Assembly: GCA_020852175.1 (NCBI GenBank)
Contig: JADZBH010000028.1
Coordinates: forward strand, 40,458-104,457
Direction: 5' to 3'
DNA from: Bryobacterales bacterium
GTDB lineage: Bacteria; Acidobacteriota; Terriglobia; Bryobacterales; Bryobacteraceae
Length of the DNA: 64,000 bases
A program made the position numbers and the translations under genes. Shown one piece after another: positions 17,507 through 26,474 of the stretch (position 1 is the stretch's first letter; the number at the start of each line of letters is the position of its first letter). Under the pieces are notes generated by a model. That model saw only the letters and a list, made by a program, of their open reading frames with translations. It did not search any database and had not been told where the DNA came from.

Positions 17507-18126
17507 TTCTCAACCCCGATCTCGAAGCCTACATCCATTCGCTGCTCCCGCCTCGCGACGAACTGCTCGCCGAAATGGAAGCCTACGCCGCCGAACACCG
17601 CGTTCCCATCATCGGACCGGCCGTGGCCACCATGCTCGCCACGCTCGTCCGGCTCACCGGCGCGCGGCGGATCTTCGAACTTGGTTCCGCCATCGGATAC
17701 TCCACCATCTGGCTCGCCCGTGCCGCGGGCGAAGGCGCCGAAGTCCACTATTCCGACGGGAGCCCGGAAAATGCGGCCCGAGCCCTCTCTTACTTCCGTC
17801 GTGCCGGCTTGGCCGATCGGATCACGATGCACACTGGCGATGCGCTGACCGCGCTGGCTACGACCAAAGATGAATTCGACTTCATCTTTAACGATGTAGA
17901 TAAGCATGGCTACCCGGCTGTTTTGGAGGCCGCTCCAGCCCGTCTGAGGGTGGGGGGACTATTTCTCACGGACAACACTTTGTGGCATGCCAAGGTTCTG
18001 AACCCCCAGACTCCCGACGATCACGGGGTGGTGGAATTCAACCGTAAGGTATTCTCTCGACAAGATTTAGACACCTTCATGAGCCCTTTGAGGGATGGTG
18101 TCGTCGTAGCCCGGAAACGGTACTAG
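17503..18126 (+). CDS. SAM-dependent O-methyltransferase (family 3)
   Basis: This 207-residue class I methyltransferase resembles the catechol/caffeoyl-CoA O-methyltransferase family (PF01596). It has a motif I with FELGSAIGYSTIWLARA, an acidic post-motif, FDFIFNDVDKHGYP for the metal-binding Asp region, and GGLFLTDNTLWHAKV. A divalent metal and SAM are expected; the acceptor is unknown. It starts inside the purB stop (ATGA overlap). GC content falls in the last third of the gene compared with purB. Confidence 0.85.
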   Translation: MILNPDLEAYIHSLLPPRDELLAEMEAYAAEHRVPIIGPAVATMLATLVRLTGARRIFELGSAIGYSTIWLARAAGEGAEVHYSDGSPENAARALSYFRRAGLADRITMHTGDALTALATTKDEFDFIFNDVDKHGYPAVLEAAPARLRVGGLFLTDNTLWHAKVLNPQTPDDHGVVEFNRKVFSRQDLDTFMSPLRDGVVVARKRY

Positions 18127-18175
18127 TCCCTGGCTAGGGTGAATGATAAACATGGCTAATGCATACATTCACCTC

Positions 18176-18203
18176 TTGTTTTCAGCATGACTTCGGGTAC
18201 ACT
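18176..18203 (+). promoter_or_regulatory. Candidate promoter of the receiver-domain gene
   Basis: TTGTTT (18176-18181), a 16-base spacer and TACACT (18198-18203) lie just before the ATG at 18216. If used, the leader would be only a few bases long. Confidence 0.4.
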
Positions 18204-18215
18204 GGCATTAGACTT

Positions 18216-18653
18216 ATGGCCAAGTCAGCCAACTACTTACGTCCCCAGATCCTGGAGATGGCGCGTGTCCTTGTGGTCGATGACGATCCGACGGCGCGCT
18301 TAACTCTTCAGACGATTCTCGAGGCAGGCGGCTACCGCGTGGAAGCAGCCGCCAGTGCGGCTGAAGCTGTGGATAAAATGGACGCTCACCAATACGAACT
18401 TGTATTGAGCGACGTCCAGATGGAGTCGCCCGAGGCGGGCTACAAAGTTTTGGCTCACGCCCGCATGATGGACTACAAACCTGCGACTGCGCTAATTCAA
18501 ACCTTCAGCAGCCAGCAGCCGGTGAAGGGCCACACCAGGCCCGTACTCGTGGAGCCGGAAAACGTTCCCGATCTGTTGTCGCAAATCGCCGGCCTCATCA
18601 GCCTCCGCGCCACGCGCAAGGTGGAGCGCGAACTTAAGCTCGCCGAGCGCTAA
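18216..18653 (+). CDS. Stand-alone receiver domain with degenerate switch residues
   Basis: This 145-residue CheY-like protein has the acidic pocket D22-D24 (VLVVDDDPTARLTL) and the phospho-acceptor D66 (LVLSDVQMESPEAGYKVL). The invariant Lys of the K-P motif is replaced: the expected LVKP is LVEP (E113). The Thr/Ser switch position is also unclear (ALIQTFSSQQPVKG). It probably signals without normal phosphorylation or has another trigger. There is no output domain, so a partner protein is expected. An internal start at 18258 (MARVLVVDDD) is possible. It is a single gene with its own promoter candidate. Confidence 0.75.
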   Translation: MAKSANYLRPQILEMARVLVVDDDPTARLTLQTILEAGGYRVEAAASAAEAVDKMDAHQYELVLSDVQMESPEAGYKVLAHARMMDYKPATALIQTFSSQQPVKGHTRPVLVEPENVPDLLSQIAGLISLRATRKVERELKLAER

Positions 18654-18976
18654 TCCGCCGCGCATTCGCCTGCCCCTCTTCCACACCGATTCCGCCTTCC
18701 GGCCCCGTGCAACCCGCACCCGCTACTCCCTTCCCCCATTCCGCCGGAAATCCGCACCGACCGGCAAGTCCCGGTACGGCGGTAACAGCCCCTCCCCGGC
18801 AGTTATGTTACTCGCGTACATAACACCTGCCATGACCTTGGTAATAAGTAGATATTGTTGAAAATACACGACTTGATTCTTCATCCCTCCTGTTAGAGTA
18901 AAGCCAGAGTCCAACTCTGACGGCGGTCCACTTACTCATTCCGCTGCCAGGGAGGCTGAACAGGAGGAATCTTTTC
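18654..18976. other. Intergenic region upstream of a PEP-CTERM gene
   Basis: No coding frame is convincing here. It holds an inverted repeat (18802-18824) and an AT-richer stretch (18825-18900) that could carry the promoter. A TTGATT with TAGAGT 15 bases later is visible near 18880 but is weak. Confidence 0.4.
18802..18824. promoter_or_regulatory. Inverted repeat, candidate operator
   Basis: GTTATGT (18802-18808) and ACATAAC (18818-18824) form a perfect 7-base inverted repeat with a 9-base centre that can pair further. It lies about 150 bases upstream of the PEP-CTERM gene. Confidence 0.4.
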
Positions 18977-19714
18977 ATGGGCGATCTTTTCCGGCCCAAA
19001 TATCAGGGAGTCCGTCTCGGCGCGCTCGGCATACTGTTGGCTTTTGCCCCATCCGCCGGCGCCGGCATCATTGCCGATCTTTCGACCGACTATGCCACCG
19101 GCGGCTTTCCATCCGGCTGGCAATTTCTGCGCAACACCGCCGCCATCGGCGACAGCGCCAACTACACGCATCTGCTGTGGGACGCTGGCAACAGCCGCTA
19201 CGACATCACGGGAAACAGCATTACCGATTCCAACGGCGCCTACACCTCGCTGATGAACGGCGGCCAGATCCATCCCGGCCAGGGAATCGGGCAAGGAGCC
19301 GCGTTCGACGGCTATACCATCGCCGCTTACACGATTCAGTCCGGCGAAGCAGGGCTGGTCAGCATCGACGGCTCACTTACAGGCATCGACCCCGACGGAG
19401 CAACCGGCTCCGGCGCCAACGGCTGGGACCTGCGCATTTTCGTGGGCAACTCGCAGGCGGGCGGCACTCTCTACTTTCCCTGGTCGATGCAGCCCGAAGC
19501 GTTCTCGCGAGCGCTGGGCAGTTTGAATGCCGGCGATACAGTCTATGTCGCCGTCGGTCCCGGGAGCAGGGATTACTACGATAGCTCCCTGCTCGCCTTC
19601 CAGCTAGAATCCACGCCGCAGGTGCCCGAACCTGGCATGCTGTCGCTGGTCGGCCTGGGGTTGGCCGCGCTCTGGGGCCACCGCCGTTTCCGCGCGCGCG
19701 ACCGGCAACGCTGA
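18977..19714 (+). CDS. PEP-CTERM sorting-domain protein
   Basis: This 245-residue exported protein has a signal peptide (LGALGILLAFAPSAGAG), then a Ser/Thr/Gly/Asp-rich beta domain, and a C-terminal PEP-CTERM signal. The signal is VPEPGMLSLVGLGLAALWG followed by a basic HRRFRARDRQR tail. Such proteins are cut and sorted by an exosortase (EpsH family) and often end up in extracellular polysaccharide; no exosortase is in this window. AGGAGGAA lies seven bases before the ATG. The function of the body is unknown; it resembles secreted lectin-like folds only in composition. Confidence 0.85.
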   Translation: MGDLFRPKYQGVRLGALGILLAFAPSAGAGIIADLSTDYATGGFPSGWQFLRNTAAIGDSANYTHLLWDAGNSRYDITGNSITDSNGAYTSLMNGGQIHPGQGIGQGAAFDGYTIAAYTIQSGEAGLVSIDGSLTGIDPDGATGSGANGWDLRIFVGNSQAGGTLYFPWSMQPEAFSRALGSLNAGDTVYVAVGPGSRDYYDSSLLAFQLESTPQVPEPGMLSLVGLGLAALWGHRRFRARDRQR

Positions 19715-19765
19715 GGCGCCGCTTCTGGCCATGCACCCGGCAAGTGTGATTGAATAGGCCGATTC

Positions 19766-21076
19766 ATGGCAACCCAAACCGTCCGCGCTCAATCCAGCGG
19801 TGTACCGGCAACCAACGCACGCAAATGGGTGATTGTCTTCGCGATCGCACTGGCCATCCTGGCCTACATCGATCGTGTTTGCATCTCCATGGCCATGCCC
19901 CGCATGCGCGCCGAACTCGGCTTCACGCCCGTCGAGGTGGGCTGGATCTTCGCCGCGTTCTCCATCGCCTACGCGCTCTTCGAGGTTCCCGGCGGCTGGC
20001 TGGGCGACAAGATCGGGCCCCGCAAGATCCTCATGCGCATTGTCGTCTGGTGGAGCGTCTTCACGGCGCTCACAGGCGCGGTCACCAGCTACACGCAGCT
20101 CCTGGCGGTGCGCGCGCTGTTTGGCGCGGGCGAAGCGGGCTGCTTCCCCAATCTCACCAAGGCGTTCACCACCTGGCTGCCCAACCATGAGCGGGTGCGC
20201 GCCCAGGGCTTCATGTGGAGCTTCGCGCGCTGGGGCGGCGCCTTCACGCCGCCGCTGGTGGCCCTGGTCTTCACCGTGGTTTCCTGGCGCATGTCCTTCG
20301 TCATCTTCGGGCTGCTCGGCATCCTCTGGGCCATCCCCTTTTACCGCTGGTTCCGCGATAACCCGGCCGACCATAAAGGCGTAAACGCGGGCGAACTCGC
20401 CCTGATCGGCGATGCCTCGGCCAACGCCACGGGCCACGGCAATGTTCCCTGGGGCAAGCTGGTTGGCTCGCGCAGCGTGTGGCTGCTCTGGGTGCAATAC
20501 TTCTGCCTGAGCTTCCCCTGGTATTTCTTCATCACCTGGCTTCCCACCTACCTGCAGGACCCGCGCGGCCGTGCGCTCGACGAAACAACCGCCGCCACCT
20601 ATGCCGTCTTTCCGCTGCTGTTCGGCGGCGTCGGCTCGATGTTCTGCGGGCTTGTCTCGGCGCCCGTGGCCCGTATGCTCGGCTCCACGGGCAGAGCGCG
20701 GCGCGTACTGGCCACCGTTGGATTCGCCCTGGCCGCCGCCTTCCTGGTGCTGTGCATTCACACGCCGAATCCGCTGCTGGCCATGATCTTCATGGGCATG
20801 GCCAGCTTCTCGAACGACCTGGTCATGCCCGGCGCCTGGGGGGCCTGCATGGATGTCGGCGGCAAGTACGCCGGTTCGTTATCAGGCTCCATGAACATGA
20901 TGGGCAACCTGGCGGGTTTCGTCGCCCCGCCGCTGGGCGGCTACATCCTGCAAAACACCAACAACGACTGGAACACCTTCCTGTATGTGATGGCCGGCGT
21001 CTATCTGGTAGGCACCCTGTGCTGGCCCTTCATCGATCCGACCACGCCGCTCGATGCCGAAGAAACCGCTGGATAA
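19766..21076 (+). CDS. MFS transporter, ACS (anion:cation symporter) family
   Basis: This 436-residue major facilitator has 12 hydrophobic segments. It carries the ACS-type start KWVIVFAIALAILAYIDRVCIS, the inter-helix 2/3 motif GGWLGDKIGPRKILM, and RALFGAGEAGCFPNL in helix 4. ACS members import organic anions such as glucarate, galactonate, tartrate or hexuronates with protons. A related carrier lies at 24352 beside a dapA-family aldolase, so sugar-acid use is likely. It appears to be transcribed alone. Confidence 0.85.
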   Translation: MATQTVRAQSSGVPATNARKWVIVFAIALAILAYIDRVCISMAMPRMRAELGFTPVEVGWIFAAFSIAYALFEVPGGWLGDKIGPRKILMRIVVWWSVFTALTGAVTSYTQLLAVRALFGAGEAGCFPNLTKAFTTWLPNHERVRAQGFMWSFARWGGAFTPPLVALVFTVVSWRMSFVIFGLLGILWAIPFYRWFRDNPADHKGVNAGELALIGDASANATGHGNVPWGKLVGSRSVWLLWVQYFCLSFPWYFFITWLPTYLQDPRGRALDETTAATYAVFPLLFGGVGSMFCGLVSAPVARMLGSTGRARRVLATVGFALAAAFLVLCIHTPNPLLAMIFMGMASFSNDLVMPGAWGACMDVGGKYAGSLSGSMNMMGNLAGFVAPPLGGYILQNTNNDWNTFLYVMAGVYLVGTLCWPFIDPTTPLDAEETAG

Positions 21077-21189
21077 TGGCATCCGGGGCGCCGCCGCGTC
21101 CTGCACAACCGCCGTATGACACATTCCTGCACCGGCTTACGCAGCTTGAGTGGAACCTAGTGCGGCCATAATAGAGCCAGCGAACCTCG

Positions 21190-23310
21190 ATGCCATCCGT
21201 CCAGCCTCATCTGAAGTCCTGTATGCGCTGCATCGAGCGCAACCACGGCCAGTGGCCGTGCGCTCCACTGGAAAAGTACCGCATCCTCTTCGTCGGCGAT
21301 GTCGCGGGCTGGCCGGGCTGCCCCTTCATGCCCAACGCCGGCGAGATCAAGGGCTGGCTGGGCGCGTTTCCCACGCCGCTCGAACCGGAAGCAAAGCAGC
21401 GGCTGGTGCATCTTCGCGCGATGCGGCAGGCGAACCGGCTCGGCGGCTACCTCGTCGAAGGACAGCCCGACTCGGGCGGCTACCAGAGCCACGTGTGCAT
21501 CTATCCGCGTCCGGGCCGCGGCAACTCCTCCGGCATCTTCCTGCGCCGTACCGATAACACGAGCGAAATTTTGCGCCGGATCCGTAGCGTCTTCCGCGGC
21601 GGCCTCTCCACGGCGCAAAAGGCGCAAATCGAGGCCAGCCCCGACCTGAACATACTTCCCAAAATCACGCAGGCGCCCCAACGTACCCCCTCCTCGCGCT
21701 TCATTCACCATCCCAACATCCGCGCCGAGGATTGCGGACTCGACTTCGACGCCCTGGAGCGGGCCTGGCAGCGGGGTGGCATGTGGATTCAGGTCTCCGC
21801 CGTCGATGGCTATCACGACAACCTGAAGATGGTGGCGATGCTGAAGAAGGGCCTCTCGCGCGTGGAGCAGGCCGTGCTCGCCGCCCTCACTCCGAGACAA
21901 CTCGGACAGGCCCTGAAAACGTTGCTGCCTTATGACCAACTGGGCGTCGAATTCGCGCTGCAACTGGCCAAGGGAATCGCCTTGCAGGCGGGCATCGCGC
22001 TCGGCGTGGCCGCGCTCGGCACGGCGGGCGGTTGGGCCATCGGTAACTTCGCGCTGCCGGGCATCGGCGGCGCGGCGGGCGCCGCGGCGGGCGGCACCAT
22101 CGCCACCGGTTTCTACAATTTTGTCCTGCGCGCCTTCGACATCGCCGACACGGGCTCGCAGATCGCCGCCAAGAACAAGGAGATGAACCAGGCCGCGCAA
22201 CTGGCCTGGCAGGGACGCCAGCAGGAAGCTGTCGAACTCTTCGCCAAGGTCTTCGCCGCCATTCTGCTCGCCGTCATGCTGGCCATTCTGGCCAAACGCA
22301 TGGCCGGCGGCAAGGGCAAGAAGCTCTCGAACGAGGGCGAGGAGTGGGTGGCGCGCCAGTCACGCCAGGGCGGCAGGTCCGGCGCGCACGGGGTCAAGCG
22401 CCCGCGGCTCTCCTTCGCCGGACTGCGGCGTTTCAGCAAGGCGCGGGCGGCCGAGGTGGGCATGTTGCCCGAAGAGATTGCCGCCATGGCCAAACTCGCG
22501 CAGAAGGGCTATTACATCGCCATTCGCGCCTGCAATCAATCGCGCCTGAAATGGCTCCGCTCGGGCGCGCCCATCAACGCCAAGCCGCTGTGGCTGCCCA
22601 TGAAAAGCCTCACTTCAGGCAAGTTCGACGGCTTGGTCGGCTTTTTCGGCAAAGGCAGCAACCGGGGCAAGTTCAAGGACTATGCGGCCGCCATGAAAGA
22701 GATGACCGCGGTGAAACCGGGCGCGAAATTCAAACCGGATTTCCTGAAAGGCCAGAAGTATGAAGGGCCGTTTGAACTGCCTCCGGGCAAGGGTTACGAC
22801 TTTCTTTATGGCGACGCGGCCACCAACAAGAAACTGCTCTTCGTGAAGGTGGACGACGTCTATCTCGCCGTCGATCACAATGGACGGCCCTTCCTCCCCG
22901 ACCTCGACGTCACCGTCATCCAGCGCAGCACGAGCGCCGGCTCCTACGGACCGCCTGGCTACAATGTCATGGGCCGGAAGGATTATAGCCATGGTTCGGA
23001 CTCGCCCGAGATCGAGGCCGACCTGAACAAATTTTTCCGTTCGCAGGTTTCCTACCCTCCCGGTTACGATCCCATTCAGCATGGAGGCCGCGGCGGCTCG
23101 GCCAACTATAACAAGCCAATCAAAGGCGGCCCCGGCGGCACGGAGTTCGAGCCCGTCTACCAGCGTCCGGGCTGGGCGCCCGGCGACCGCGAAGAAGGCC
23201 ACCACGTCGTGGCCGCCGATGGACTGGATGGCTACCTGGGCGAAGCCATGTCGATGGAGGAACTGAAAGCCTTCCATCAGGCCAACCCGATGGGCGCGTG
23301 GCGCTGGTAA
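21190..23310 (+). CDS. Candidate polymorphic toxin with CyaA/edema factor/ExoY-like nucleotidyl cyclase domain
   Basis: This 706-residue protein has no signal peptide. Residues about 1-250 are unknown (Cys-rich start CMRCIERNHGQWPC). Residues about 258-312 are a Gly/Ala-rich hydrophobic segment (LGVAALGTAGGWAIGN, GIGGAAGAAAGGTIATG), as in glycine-zipper regions of polymorphic toxins. The C-terminal half aligns by eye with calmodulin/actin-activated bacterial adenylate cyclases: R446-x-x-N449, two Lys seven apart (K465 and K472, PINAKPLWLPMKS) like K58/K65 of CyaA, D571-x-D573 (RPFLPDLDVTV) like D188/D190, and H631 (IQHGG) like H298. The later Asn/Glu positions differ (N639 nearby), and the spacings are shorter than in known enzymes. 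There is no obvious immunity gene, which fits a toxin that needs a eukaryotic activator. The function is inferred; no secretion system is in the window. Confidence 0.6.
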   Translation: MPSVQPHLKSCMRCIERNHGQWPCAPLEKYRILFVGDVAGWPGCPFMPNAGEIKGWLGAFPTPLEPEAKQRLVHLRAMRQANRLGGYLVEGQPDSGGYQSHVCIYPRPGRGNSSGIFLRRTDNTSEILRRIRSVFRGGLSTAQKAQIEASPDLNILPKITQAPQRTPSSRFIHHPNIRAEDCGLDFDALERAWQRGGMWIQVSAVDGYHDNLKMVAMLKKGLSRVEQAVLAALTPRQLGQALKTLLPYDQLGVEFALQLAKGIALQAGIALGVAALGTAGGWAIGNFALPGIGGAAGAAAGGTIATGFYNFVLRAFDIADTGSQIAAKNKEMNQAAQLAWQGRQQEAVELFAKVFAAILLAVMLAILAKRMAGGKGKKLSNEGEEWVARQSRQGGRSGAHGVKRPRLSFAGLRRFSKARAAEVGMLPEEIAAMAKLAQKGYYIAIRACNQSRLKWLRSGAPINAKPLWLPMKSLTSGKFDGLVGFFGKGSNRGKFKDYAAAMKEMTAVKPGAKFKPDFLKGQKYEGPFELPPGKGYDFLYGDAATNKKLLFVKVDDVYLAVDHNGRPFLPDLDVTVIQRSTSAGSYGPPGYNVMGRKDYSHGSDSPEIEADLNKFFRSQVSYPPGYDPIQHGGRGGSANYNKPIKGGPGGTEFEPVYQRPGWAPGDREEGHHVVAADGLDGYLGEAMSMEELKAFHQANPMGAWRW

Positions 23311-23470
23311 CCTTCAGCGCGCCGAGGGCATCGCGCCGCCACCTTCACACTGCCTCCTTCACGCCGTCCTGCGCCGCCCGTGCCGCTTGCGATATAGTCA
23401 CTCTACTCATGACGCCACGCGTTCCGTTCCCCGCCTTCGTCCCTTCGCTGCTCTCCGAATAACCGCCGGC

Positions 23471-24355
23471 ATGTCTTTCCTGCGCGGCGTCATTCCGCTT
23501 CTCCAAACGCCCTTCCACGACGACGGCGCGCTCGATCTGGAATCGCTGGCCCAGCAGACCGATTGGGTACTCCGCTCCGGCGTCACCACCATCGCCTATC
23601 CCGGCTTCGTCAGCGAGTGGTGGAAGCTCACTCCCGGCGAACTGCTCGCCGCCGCCGGGGTGATCCGGAGGGCCTCCAGCGGGCGCGCCCGCCTGGTGCT
23701 GAACGTCACCGCGCAAGCCACGCGGCCCGCCGTCGAACAGGCGCTCGCCTACGCCGGACTGGGCGCCGACGCGCTGATGGTGCTGCCCCCCTTCATAGTC
23801 CCGGCGTCCAACGCGGCCATCCTCGATCATCTCGGCGCCGTGCTGGCGGCCGTGCCTCTTCCGCACGTTTTGCAATATTCCTCCTCGCTCACCGGCCTTC
23901 GCCTGGACGCGCGGGAGATCGTGGAGCTTCACTTCCGCCACCCGCACCTGTGCTCCATCAAAATCGACTGCATACCCCCGGGGCCTATCGTCACCTCGCT
24001 CAAGAGCGCCCTGCCAGGCGCCTTCACGTATCTGATCGGCTATGCCGGACTTCATCTGGACGACGCCCTGCGCCGCGGCGCGCATGGCATGATGCCCGGC
24101 GCCGGCCACGTTCATGAGGACCTTCGCGCTTTTACCGCCCTCCAGTCGGATGCCGCCGCCGGACTGGCCGCGTTCCACCGCCTGCTGCCTTTGCTGAATT
24201 TGGAAATGCAGACCATCGAAACCTCCATCGCCCTTCACAAACTGTTGTTGTTCGAACGTGGCGTCATTGGCTCGGCCCACGTCCGCGCGCCCGGGTCCAT
24301 GCTCGACGACGAGATGGCGGCGCAGGCCCTGGAGCACCTGCGGAGGCTCTCGTGA
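23471..24355 (+). CDS. DapA-family (dihydrodipicolinate synthase/NAL) aldolase
   Basis: This 294-residue TIM-barrel protein belongs to the class I aldolases that form a Schiff base with pyruvate-type substrates. Visible marks are the start FLRGVIPLLQTPFHDDGALD, GVTTIAYPGFVSEWWKLTPGEL, and the Lys in LCSIKIDC at the Schiff-base position. The second Tyr motif (YN) is altered to LQYSSSLTG, so this is more likely a sugar-acid dehydratase/aldolase than true DapA. I chose Met 23471; the frame is open upstream without support. Its TGA overlaps the GTG of the following ACS-type MFS carrier, and the pair suggests uptake and breakdown of a sugar acid. Confidence 0.8.
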   Translation: MSFLRGVIPLLQTPFHDDGALDLESLAQQTDWVLRSGVTTIAYPGFVSEWWKLTPGELLAAAGVIRRASSGRARLVLNVTAQATRPAVEQALAYAGLGADALMVLPPFIVPASNAAILDHLGAVLAAVPLPHVLQYSSSLTGLRLDAREIVELHFRHPHLCSIKIDCIPPGPIVTSLKSALPGAFTYLIGYAGLHLDDALRRGAHGMMPGAGHVHEDLRAFTALQSDAAAGLAAFHRLLPLLNLEMQTIETSIALHKLLLFERGVIGSAHVRAPGSMLDDEMAAQALEHLRRLS

Positions 24356-25632
24356 AACCCACGCGCGCGCGCTACAAGGTGCTTGCCTGGTGCGTGGCCC
24401 TGGCCGGCATCACGTATCTGGACCGCATCTGCATCGCCATCCTCGCGCCCCACATCACGGCCGACCTGTCCTTGACGCCATCGCAAATGTCCTGGGTCTT
24501 CAGCGCGTTCACCATCGCCTACGGCATTTTCGAAATGCCCACCGGCTATTGGGGCGACCGCATCGGCACGCGCCGCGTGCTGACACGCATCGTCGCCTGG
24601 TGGAGCACTTTCACCATCGCCACGGCGGCCGCGTTCAACTATCCCTCGCTGTTGGCCATCCGCTTTCTGTTCGGGGTGGGCGAAGCCGGCGCCTGGCCGA
24701 ACTCAGGCAAAACCATCTCCCTTTGGTTTCCCCGGCACGAGCGCGGACGCGCCCAGGGCATCTTCTTTTCCGGAGCGCACATTGCCGGAGCCCTCACGCC
24801 GCTGGCCATCGGCGCTCTGCTGACGGTCATGCACTGGCGCACCGTGTTCGTGGTTTTCGGCATGACCGGTTTCCTTTGGGCCATCGGCTGGTACCGCTGG
24901 TATCGAGATGATCCCGCGCTGCACCCGTCGGTGAACGAGGCCGAACGCGATTACATTCTCGCTTCGCGCAGCGCCTCCCGGAAGGGCCCCTTCCGGTGGG
25001 GCGAGTTCCTGCGCATGTTCCGGCACGGCCACCTGCTGCTGCTGTGCTTCATGTACTTCACGCAGAGCTACGGCTTTTATTTCTTCATCACCTGGTGCCC
25101 CACCTATCTCGAACAGGCGCGCGGATTCTCCAAGCTCAGCCTGGGGCTCGCCTCGGGCCTCCCGCTTCTGCTGTGCGCCATCGCCGACATTCTCGGCGGC
25201 GAATCGTGCGACTGGGCCGTGCGCCGCTTCGGCGCGCGCCGCGGACGCGGCCTGGTAGGCGTCGTCTCGATGTTGGGCGCCGCGGCGGCCATGCTGGCCG
25301 GCACGCACGCATCCAGCCCCGCGGCCGCCATCTGGCTGCTGGCGACCGCCGCCGGCATGGGCAGCTTCGTGCTCGGAGCGGCATGGTCCACGGTGCTCGA
25401 CATGGGCGGCGCCAAGGCAGGGCTGGCCGGCGCGGTGATGAATACGGGAGGGCAGGTGGGCGGAGCGCTGAGCCCGGTCGTGCTCGGCTACATGCTGGAA
25501 CGCACGGGCAACTGGGATGTTCCGCTGTACGGCACCGGCGTGCTCTACATTCTCGGCGGACTGTGCTGGCTCGTCATCGACGCGAGCCGCGCACGGCTGG
25601 ATGGACCGGACACGGACGCGTCCCGGCCCTAG
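24352..25632 (+). CDS. MFS transporter, ACS family
   Basis: This 426-residue, 12-segment carrier closely resembles in layout the one at 19766: VLAWCVALAGITYLDRICIA, TGYWGDRIGTRRVLTR and RFLFGVGEAGAWPN. It is translated from a GTG that overlaps the stop of the dapA-family gene, so it is probably the uptake system for that enzyme's substrate. The last codon region ends in a CTAG that also serves as the stop of the convergent minus-strand gene. The substrate is unknown; sugar acids are typical of this family. Confidence 0.85.
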   Translation: MKPTRARYKVLAWCVALAGITYLDRICIAILAPHITADLSLTPSQMSWVFSAFTIAYGIFEMPTGYWGDRIGTRRVLTRIVAWWSTFTIATAAAFNYPSLLAIRFLFGVGEAGAWPNSGKTISLWFPRHERGRAQGIFFSGAHIAGALTPLAIGALLTVMHWRTVFVVFGMTGFLWAIGWYRWYRDDPALHPSVNEAERDYILASRSASRKGPFRWGEFLRMFRHGHLLLLCFMYFTQSYGFYFFITWCPTYLEQARGFSKLSLGLASGLPLLLCAIADILGGESCDWAVRRFGARRGRGLVGVVSMLGAAAAMLAGTHASSPAAAIWLLATAAGMGSFVLGAAWSTVLDMGGAKAGLAGAVMNTGGQVGGALSPVVLGYMLERTGNWDVPLYGTGVLYILGGLCWLVIDASRARLDGPDTDASRP

Positions 25633-26474
25633 GCGACCGGGTTGCGCAGCACGCCCACGCCTTCCAGTTCCACCTCCACCGTGTCGCCCTTCTTCATCGC
25701 CGTCGTCCGGCCCGGCGTTCCGGTGAAAATCACATCGCCGGGCTCCAGCGTCACATACCGGCTGGCGAAGGAAATCATCGACGGTACGTCGAAGATCAGC
25801 ATCCCGGTGGAATCCTTTTGCATCACCTTACCATTCAAGCGTGTCTGAATGGCGAGCTTCGCGTAGTCGAGCCCGGTCACGATGTACGGCCCCATAGGCC
25901 CGAACGTGTCCGACCCCTTGGCGCGCCACCACTGAATGTCCTTGTCCGGCCCGCCCTGCCATTGCCGTTCGCTGACGTCATTGCCCGCCGTGATGCCGAA
26001 CACATGGGAGGCGGCCTCGGCCTTCGTCACGTTATGCGCGCGCTTGCCGATCACCACCACCATTTCGCATTCGTAGTGAACGTCGGTCGAATCCGGCGGC
26101 AGCACGATCGGTTTGCCGGGATGCTGCAAACTCGCCGGGGGCTTGTAGAAAAATTCGGGACGCTTGGGTTCCGGCGCGGGCGCCGCGCCGGAGTTGAGAT
26201 GGCTGCGATAGTTGCGCGCCAGTGCCAGCACCTTCGACGGCTCCACCGGATACAGCAGTTCCACGGCGCTCAATCTGTGTGTCTTTCCATTCGGCCGGCG
26301 CGCGCCAAACAGCCCGCCGTCGAACTCGGCCACGGTCTCCCCGGCCACCAGCCCATACGCCGTCCGCTCGCCCGCGCGGAAGCGCGCGTATCTGCGCACG
26401 CCACTCTGCTCCTGCGCCCGCGCCATTGCCGCGGCCAGCGCCGCTCCGCCCGCCATTGCTTCACGCCGTGTCAT
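25629..26474 (-). CDS. Exported fumarylacetoacetate hydrolase-family protein
   Basis: This 281-residue protein has a C-terminal FAH-fold domain (about residues 75-280: VLALARNYRSHLN, then KRPEFFYKPPASL, VHYECEMVVVIGK with the metal-binding Glu pair, GNDVSERQWQ, and VTLEPGDVIFTGTP). Such enzymes cleave C-C bonds or tautomerise oxaloacetate-like diketo acids. Unusually, it begins with a Tat-like export signal (MTRREAMAGGAALAAAMARAQ), whereas most relatives are cytoplasmic. The start at 26474 overlaps the upstream DUF1080 gene's stop (ATGA), so it is the third gene of the cstA operon. Confidence 0.8.
   Translation of the reverse strand: MTRREAMAGGAALAAAMARAQEQSGVRRYARFRAGERTAYGLVAGETVAEFDGGLFGARRPNGKTHRLSAVELLYPVEPSKVLALARNYRSHLNSGAAPAPEPKRPEFFYKPPASLQHPGKPIVLPPDSTDVHYECEMVVVIGKRAHNVTKAEAASHVFGITAGNDVSERQWQGGPDKDIQWWRAKGSDTFGPMGPYIVTGLDYAKLAIQTRLNGKVMQKDSTGMLIFDVPSMISFASRYVTLEPGDVIFTGTPGRTTAMKKGDTVEVELEGVGVLRNPVA

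Noticed and set aside
21077..21189. Possible immunity gene near the toxin candidate
   Set aside because: Only 112 bases lie upstream and about 160 downstream before the next gene, with no credible frame.
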